8,021 bases of DNA from Ruminiclostridium sp. GTDB lineage: Bacteria; Bacillota; Clostridia; DSM-8532. Numbering within the stretch: the first letter of the stretch is position 1; the number at the start of each line of letters is the position of its first letter. The stretch lies in assembly GCA_003535195.1 (NCBI GenBank), contig DOHN01000154.1, positions 987 to 9,007 of the forward strand, read 5' to 3'. The notes beneath the pieces were generated by a model. That model saw nothing but the letters and a program-made list of their open reading frames with translations. It did no database searches and had not been told where the DNA came from. A program made the position numbers and the translations under genes. Below, in pieces: positions 5,059-8,021 of the stretch.

Positions 5059-5905
5059 AGTTTTTCAGGCTGTCGGACAGATATTTGTTTTTATGATAAA
5101 CCAGATTGAAGGTACGTGAGAACTTCATGCCGTTGATTTTTACGGCATGAAGTTTTTTTTCCGCCAATTCCTTTTCGACGAGCATTCTGGAGATCACGGT
5201 CAGACCCTGGCCTCCCATGACAGCGTTTTTGATGGCTTCCGAATTATTGCATATCCACTTCATTTTCAGCGGTATGCCTAAGTCTTCCATGGAATTCTCA
5301 AACAGCTCCCTTGTGCCGCTGCCTTCTTCACGCAAAATGAAGTCCTGATGCCGGAGGTCCTTCGGGTCCACCGCATCTAATCTGGAAAAATCATGGGAAT
5401 TAGAACAGACCAAAACCAATTCATCGGGAATAATGGGCGTGATGACAATATCGGGGTTTTTTATTTGCCCCTCCACAATGCCGATATCCAGACTGTTTTT
5501 AAGCAGCATATCCTCAATGGCGCCGGTATTTTGGACAAATATCTGAGTTTTAATATGGGGATTGCGATCCTGAAACTTATTTAATAATTCATTTAGGACA
5601 CAGGTTCCCACCGTAATGGTAGCCCCTATTTTTAAAGTCACATTTTTGCCTTTGTCCATCAGCTGCTCTTCCATTTCATTAAATGAGTCGACAATGTGAC
5701 GGGCATATTTTAACAAATTTTCTCCGGCTTCGGTTAAATAGAGCTTCCCGGACAAACGCTCAAAAAGTCTTACACCGTACTGCTTCTCTATTTCTGCAAT
5801 GGCCTGGCTTACAGATGGCTGGGCCATAAATAGCTTTTCTGCCGCAGTACTCATTTTTCCATAATCACAGACCGCAATGAAAACTTCTAAATGTCTGATG
5901 GTCAT
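5021..5905 (-). CDS. LysR-family transcriptional regulator, CysL/YeiE-like
   Basis: This is a 294-residue DNA-binding regulator. The N-terminal winged helix-turn-helix (about 1-60) has the LysR pattern MSTAAEKLFMAQPSVSQAI, followed by RLFER and the linker helix. The effector domain starts near 87 (TLKIGATITVGTCVL). The segment REEGSGTRELFE is typical of the CysL/YeiE group, which includes regulators of sulfite-reductase genes. It is divergent from a sulfite-reductase-like gene, the usual LysR arrangement, and that operon is its likely target. ATG 5905 was chosen because GAGGTG lies six bases upstream; a GTG at 5914 lies inside that ribosome site. Two oddities: the last ~11 residues (AACPSFFSHG region) are read antisense across a rhodanese remnant, and codons about 251-262 double as a plus-strand terminator. 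Confidence 0.9.
   Translation of the reverse strand: MTIRHLEVFIAVCDYGKMSTAAEKLFMAQPSVSQAIAEIEKQYGVRLFERLSGKLYLTEAGENLLKYARHIVDSFNEMEEQLMDKGKNVTLKIGATITVGTCVLNELLNKFQDRNPHIKTQIFVQNTGAIEDMLLKNSLDIGIVEGQIKNPDIVITPIIPDELVLVCSNSHDFSRLDAVDPKDLRHQDFILREEGSGTRELFENSMEDLGIPLKMKWICNNSEAIKNAVMGGQGLTVISRMLVEKELAEKKLHAVKINGMKFSRTFNLVYHKNKYLSDSLKNFMAACPSFFSHG
5122..5160 (+). terminator. Strong intrinsic terminator inside the LysR gene, plus-strand
   Basis: ACTTCATGCCGT (5122-5133) pairs perfectly over 12 bp with ACGGCATGAAGT (5142-5153), with loop TGATTTTT; the 3' arm runs into eight T residues (5153-5160). It is directional: on the minus strand the hairpin is preceded by A residues and has no T-run after it. 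No better plus-strand terminator is seen after the ECF operon, so it probably ends that transcript about 270 bases past its last stop. It overlaps LysR codons about 251-262. Confidence 0.8.
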
Positions 5906-5911
5906 ACTTTG

Positions 5912-5917
5912 CACCTC
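5912..5917 (-). promoter_or_regulatory. LysR ribosome binding site
   Basis: On the minus strand GAGGTG lies six bases before ATG 5905. Its last three bases are the alternative GTG start (5914-5912), which is therefore unlikely to be used. Confidence 0.75.
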
Positions 5918-5920
5918 GTT

Positions 5921-5936
5921 ATAGGCAAATGCCTAT
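5921..5936. promoter_or_regulatory. Palindrome 1, candidate LysR recognition site
   Basis: ATAGGCA and TGCCTAT are perfect 7-bp inverted arms around AA. The centre lies about 65 bp before the predicted plus-strand transcription start and just downstream of the predicted LysR start, next to the LysR ribosome site. This is the usual place of a LysR-family recognition and autoregulation site. The protein-site link is inferred. Confidence 0.65.
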
Positions 5937-5948
5937 TATAATGATAAT

Positions 5949-5977
5949 ATATTACTATTTTTAAATAGTTCGGACAA
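5949..5977 (-). promoter_or_regulatory. Predicted promoter of the LysR gene
   Basis: On the minus strand, TTGTCC (5977-5972), a 17-bp spacer and TAATAT (5954-5949) form a fair sigma-A promoter; transcription would start near 5942. An alternative -10 is TATAAT at 5940-5935, without a good -35. Palindrome 2 occupies the spacer. Confidence 0.5.
5954..5969. promoter_or_regulatory. Palindrome 2, candidate LysR activation site
   Basis: ACTATTT and AAATAGT are perfect 7-bp inverted arms around TT. The centre is 33 bp (about three helix turns) from palindrome 1. It overlaps the predicted -35 of the plus-strand promoter and the spacer of the LysR promoter. Its AT-rich core could also arise by chance, so it is less certain than palindrome 1. 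Confidence 0.5.
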
Positions 5978-5987
5978 GGAGTATTAT
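5960..5987 (+). promoter_or_regulatory. Predicted activator-dependent promoter of the siroheme-type operon
   Basis: The -35 TTTAAA (5960-5965) is weak, the spacer is 16 bp and the -10 is TATTAT (5982-5987), with a start near 5994. A poor -35 overlapped by a palindrome is what a LysR-activated promoter would show. Other AT-rich hexamers nearby make the exact boxes uncertain. Confidence 0.4.
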
Positions 5988-6010
5988 GGATACATAAAAA
6001 TACGGACCAC

Positions 6011-6016
6011 AGGAGG
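6011..6016 (+). promoter_or_regulatory. Ribosome binding site before a double ATG
   Basis: AGGAGG precedes two consecutive in-frame ATG codons (6019 and 6022). The distance is two bases to the first and five to the second, so the second is preferred. The choice changes the protein by one residue. Confidence 0.8.
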
Positions 6017-6021
6017 ATATG

Positions 6022-6957
6022 ATGGGGATTACTGCGGAGCAAAGAAAAAAGGTGAAAGGGGAGGGCTTTCTGTCCAATAAAGACGGAGAGCATTTTTCGG
6101 CAAGGATTATTACGGAAAATGGCGTATTGACCTCCGGCCAAATGAAAAATTTGTGCGGGGCGGCTGAAAAATTCGGAAACGGTCAGATTACCTTTACTTC
6201 CAGATTGACGGTAGAACTGCCCGGCATCAGATTTGGCGATATTGATAGAGTGAAGGAATATATTGCAGGGGAGGGCATGGTTACCGGCGGTACAGGCTCA
6301 AAGGTCCGACCCGTGGTTGCCTGCAAGGGAACTGTTTGCGCCAACGGTCTTTTTGACACACAGGCTCTTGGGGCTGAAATTCATCGGCGATTTTATGAGG
6401 GATACAGGCAGGTGGTTCTTCCTCATAAATTTAAAATAGGCGTGGGCGGCTGCCCAAATAATTGTATAAAGCCCGAACTCAATGATTTGGGCATAGTGGG
6501 TCAGATGGTTCCCCAATATCATGCGGAGCTATGCAGAGGCTGCAACCGATGCAGTATTGTTGAAGCTTGCCCCATGAAGGCTGCTTTCGTAGAGAATAAA
6601 AAGCTTGTCATTGATAAAGAGATTTGCAGCAACTGCGGTACCTGTGTGGGCAAGTGTACTTTTCAATCAATACCTGACGGTAAAGTGGGCTATAAGGTTT
6701 ATATCGGCGGAAGATGGGGCAAAAAAATCCGTATCGGCTCGGAGCTGCATAGGCTTTTCAGCAGAGAGGAAGCTTTGGATGTAGTGGAGAAAGCCATTTT
6801 GTTATTCAAATCTGAAGGGCGGAGCGGAGAACGTTTTGCATCGACGGTAGACCGCCTGGGCTTGGAAAAGGTTGAAAGAATGCTTCTATCCGATGACCTT
6901 CTCAAGGGAAAAGAGGAGATACTGGGTATTCCAACATCCGGCGGTGCTAAATGCTGA
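6022..6957 (+). CDS. Small sulfite/nitrite-reductase-like protein with a two-cluster ferredoxin domain
   Basis: This 311-residue cytoplasmic protein has an N-terminal ferredoxin-like half-domain of nitrite/sulfite reductases (about 15-80, including GQITFTSRLTVELPGI). Next comes the siroheme/[4Fe-4S] region with C101-KGTV-C106 and CPNNC (C144, C148), then an inserted ferredoxin domain. Its clusters are C171-x2-C174-x2-C177-x5-C183-P and C202-x2-C205-x2-C208-x3-C212. The layout resembles single-subunit reductases such as AsrC and small archaeal or clostridial sulfite-reductase-like proteins. The first Cys pair is spaced CX4C rather than the usual CX5C of siroheme enzymes. The short x5 interval and Pro in ferredoxin cluster 1 are also variant. 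A CysL/YeiE-like LysR gene is divergent, supporting sulfur-oxyanion or related chemistry. It overlaps the next gene by seven bases, so it is probably co-translated with an ABC importer. Sulfite reduction itself is not proven; nitrite reduction or a tetrapyrrole role are alternatives. Confidence 0.85.
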   Translation: MGITAEQRKKVKGEGFLSNKDGEHFSARIITENGVLTSGQMKNLCGAAEKFGNGQITFTSRLTVELPGIRFGDIDRVKEYIAGEGMVTGGTGSKVRPVVACKGTVCANGLFDTQALGAEIHRRFYEGYRQVVLPHKFKIGVGGCPNNCIKPELNDLGIVGQMVPQYHAELCRGCNRCSIVEACPMKAAFVENKKLVIDKEICSNCGTCVGKCTFQSIPDGKVGYKVYIGGRWGKKIRIGSELHRLFSREEALDVVEKAILLFKSEGRSGERFASTVDRLGLEKVERMLLSDDLLKGKEEILGIPTSGGAKC

Positions 6958-7901
6958 AAAGAAAATACCTGCTCTTTTTATTGATATTCATGCTGGCCGC
7001 GTTACCCGCATGCGGAGCCCAAAAAACCGGATTCGAGACCGCTCAGGATGCAGTCTTCCTCACCTTTACCGACGTCCTGGAAAATGCGGTTATTCTCAAG
7101 GAGAGACCTCGGAAGGTTGTTTCGCTCTCCGGATCCTATGCTGAAACATGGCTTTTGGCGGGGGGAGAACTGGCAGGCGTCACCGATGATGTGATTACAG
7201 AAAGAAAAATGGAGCTGCCTGATAGTGTCAGGATTGTAGGCACTATTAAGAAACCGGATATGGAGGAAATTCTTGCCCTAAAGCCGGACTTCGTTTTGCT
7301 TTCACCCGATATAGAAGGGCATGTGAAAGCCGCCCAAACCCTAGAGAAAGCCGGTGTTACCCATGCCTTTTTTAAGGTGGAGCAATTTGAGGATTATCTC
7401 CAAATGCTGGACATCTGCACCGATATAACCGGCAGAAAGGATCTATATGAGGAAAACGGCCTTAAGGTCCGGGAGCAGATTCATGCAGTCATTTCAAAGG
7501 CCGATGCCGCAAAAAAACCCTCTGTCCTTTTTATGCGCGCTTTTTCGGGCGGGGCCAAAGCCAAAGCCGACGACAATATGACCTGCCGTATGCTGGAGGA
7601 TCTCGGCACCATCAATATCGCTGCCAAACATCCGTCGCTGCTGGAGGATTTAAGCATGGAGAAAATTATTGAGGAGGATCCGGATTACATCTTTGTTGTA
7701 ACCATGGGGGACAGCGAGAAGGCCATTGAAGCCCTCCGGGACGGCATCGAAAAAAACCCGGCCTGGAGCGGTCTGAGCGCTGTAAAAAATGGCCGATATA
7801 TTGTTTTGCCCAAGGAACTTTTTCACTATAAACCAAACGCTAGATGGGGAGAAAGCTATGAATATCTGGCCGGGATCTTATATCCCCAAAATTTTGAATA
7901 G
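6951..7901 (+). CDS. Substrate-binding lipoprotein of a FecBCD/BtuCDF-type ABC importer
   Basis: This 316-residue lipoprotein is exported and anchored on the outer face of the membrane. The signal sequence is MLKRKYLLFLLIFMLAALPAC, with lipobox LPAC and the lipid-bearing Cys21; Pro at -2 is unusual but compatible. The mature protein fits the Peripl_BP_2 (helical-backbone, siderophore/heme/cobalamin) fold: RKVVSLSGSYAETWLLAGG (54-72), AGVTDD, KPDFVLLSP (near 110), and a C-terminal AWSGLSAVKNGRYIVLP. This family feeds importers of iron chelates, heme, cobalamin or related metal complexes; the ligand is not readable here. It starts at ATG 6951 inside the end of the reductase-like gene (ATGCTGA overlap) with only a weak GGCGGT ribosome site, so translational coupling is likely. 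It overlaps the permease gene by 44 bases. Confidence 0.88.
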   Translation: MLKRKYLLFLLIFMLAALPACGAQKTGFETAQDAVFLTFTDVLENAVILKERPRKVVSLSGSYAETWLLAGGELAGVTDDVITERKMELPDSVRIVGTIKKPDMEEILALKPDFVLLSPDIEGHVKAAQTLEKAGVTHAFFKVEQFEDYLQMLDICTDITGRKDLYEENGLKVREQIHAVISKADAAKKPSVLFMRAFSGGAKAKADDNMTCRMLEDLGTINIAAKHPSLLEDLSMEKIIEEDPDYIFVVTMGDSEKAIEALRDGIEKNPAWSGLSAVKNGRYIVLPKELFHYKPNARWGESYEYLAGILYPQNFE

Positions 7902-8021
7902 GGGCGGAAAAGACTATAACATTGCTGTTATAGCCCTTCTTGCATTATCTTTGACGATAGCCGCCGGGCTGAGCATTGCTTTGGGATCGGCCCGGCTGAC
8001 GCCGGCAGAAATGCTGGAGGC
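7858..8021 (+). CDS. FecCD-type ABC permease, N-terminal fragment (cut by window edge)
   Basis: From ATG 7858 the frame stays open to the right edge (54 complete codons). A short cytoplasmic start is followed by a hydrophobic helix (IAVIALLALSLTIAAGLSIAL) and then GSARLTPAEMLEA. The helix followed by a loop of type L-G-S-x-R-[IL]-x-P-x-[DE]-x-L is the N-terminal hallmark of FecCD/BtuC permeases. GGGGAGAAAG (7846-7855) is its ribosome site, lying within the lipoprotein gene; the two genes overlap by 44 bases. With the lipoprotein it forms an importer whose ATPase is expected just beyond the window. Confidence 0.85.
   Translation, partial: MNIWPGSYIPKILNRGGKDYNIAVIALLALSLTIAAGLSIALGSARLTPAEMLE

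Noticed and set aside
5906..5914. LysR start at GTG 5914
   Set aside because: This codon is part of the GAGGTG ribosome site that serves ATG 5905, and LysR homology starts at MTIRHLEVF.
5937..5942. Perfect plus-strand TATAAT as promoter for the siroheme-type operon
   Set aside because: No acceptable -35 lies 16-18 bp upstream; the hexamer is part of a general AT-rich stretch. It is not excluded experimentally.
1..8021. CRISPR arrays, tRNA or rRNA genes, insertion sequences
   Set aside because: I saw no regularly spaced repeats, cloverleaf-type sequence, rRNA-like sequence, transposase motifs or terminal inverted repeats.

Overview
The window looks like a piece of a mid-GC, anaerobic Gram-positive (Clostridia-type) chromosome. 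The signs are a purine-riboswitch leader, strong AGGAGG-type ribosome sites, an ECF-type importer, a siroheme/ferredoxin-type redox protein and a lipoprotein-based ABC importer. This assignment is inferred from gene content and no species is claimed.

Layout. Bases 1-148 are the C-terminal end of a class-3-type aldehyde dehydrogenase. Bases 149-427 hold no gene but a complete control region: an extended -10 promoter, a guanine-class purine riboswitch aptamer with several departures from consensus, and an intrinsic terminator. This leader precedes a tight five-gene plus-strand operon (428-4889): a PRPP-dependent phosphoribosyltransferase, a fused double ECF ATPase (starting at TTG 1002), an ECF T (transmembrane coupling) protein, a creatininase-family metal amidohydrolase, and an ECF S (substrate-binding) protein. 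Together they make a plausible uptake-and-salvage module: import a purine-like compound, hydrolyse an amide or ring bond, attach ribose phosphate, and switch the whole set off when guanine is plentiful. The true substrate cannot be read from the sequence. The importer appears asymmetric: the defects in the two ATPase halves fall in one composite ATP site, and the T protein has lost one of its two Ala-Arg-Gly coupling motifs.

Bases 4890-5058 carry a scar: the last ~40 codons of a rhodanese domain, of the kind found at the C-terminus of CoA-disulfide-reductase-type enzymes, without the rest of the gene. The 3' end of a minus-strand LysR regulator (5021-5905) runs into this remnant. A near-ideal plus-strand terminator, probably serving the ECF operon, lies inside the LysR coding sequence.

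Bases 5906-6021 are a divergent control region with two 16-bp palindromes 33 bp apart. They sit at about -65 and -32 relative to a predicted plus-strand start site, the classical geometry of a LysR-activated promoter. The activated operon (6022 to beyond the window end) encodes a small sulfite/nitrite-reductase-like siroheme-type protein with a ferredoxin domain, a FecB/BtuF-type substrate-binding lipoprotein, and the start of a FecCD-type permease, all overlapping and so probably translationally coupled.
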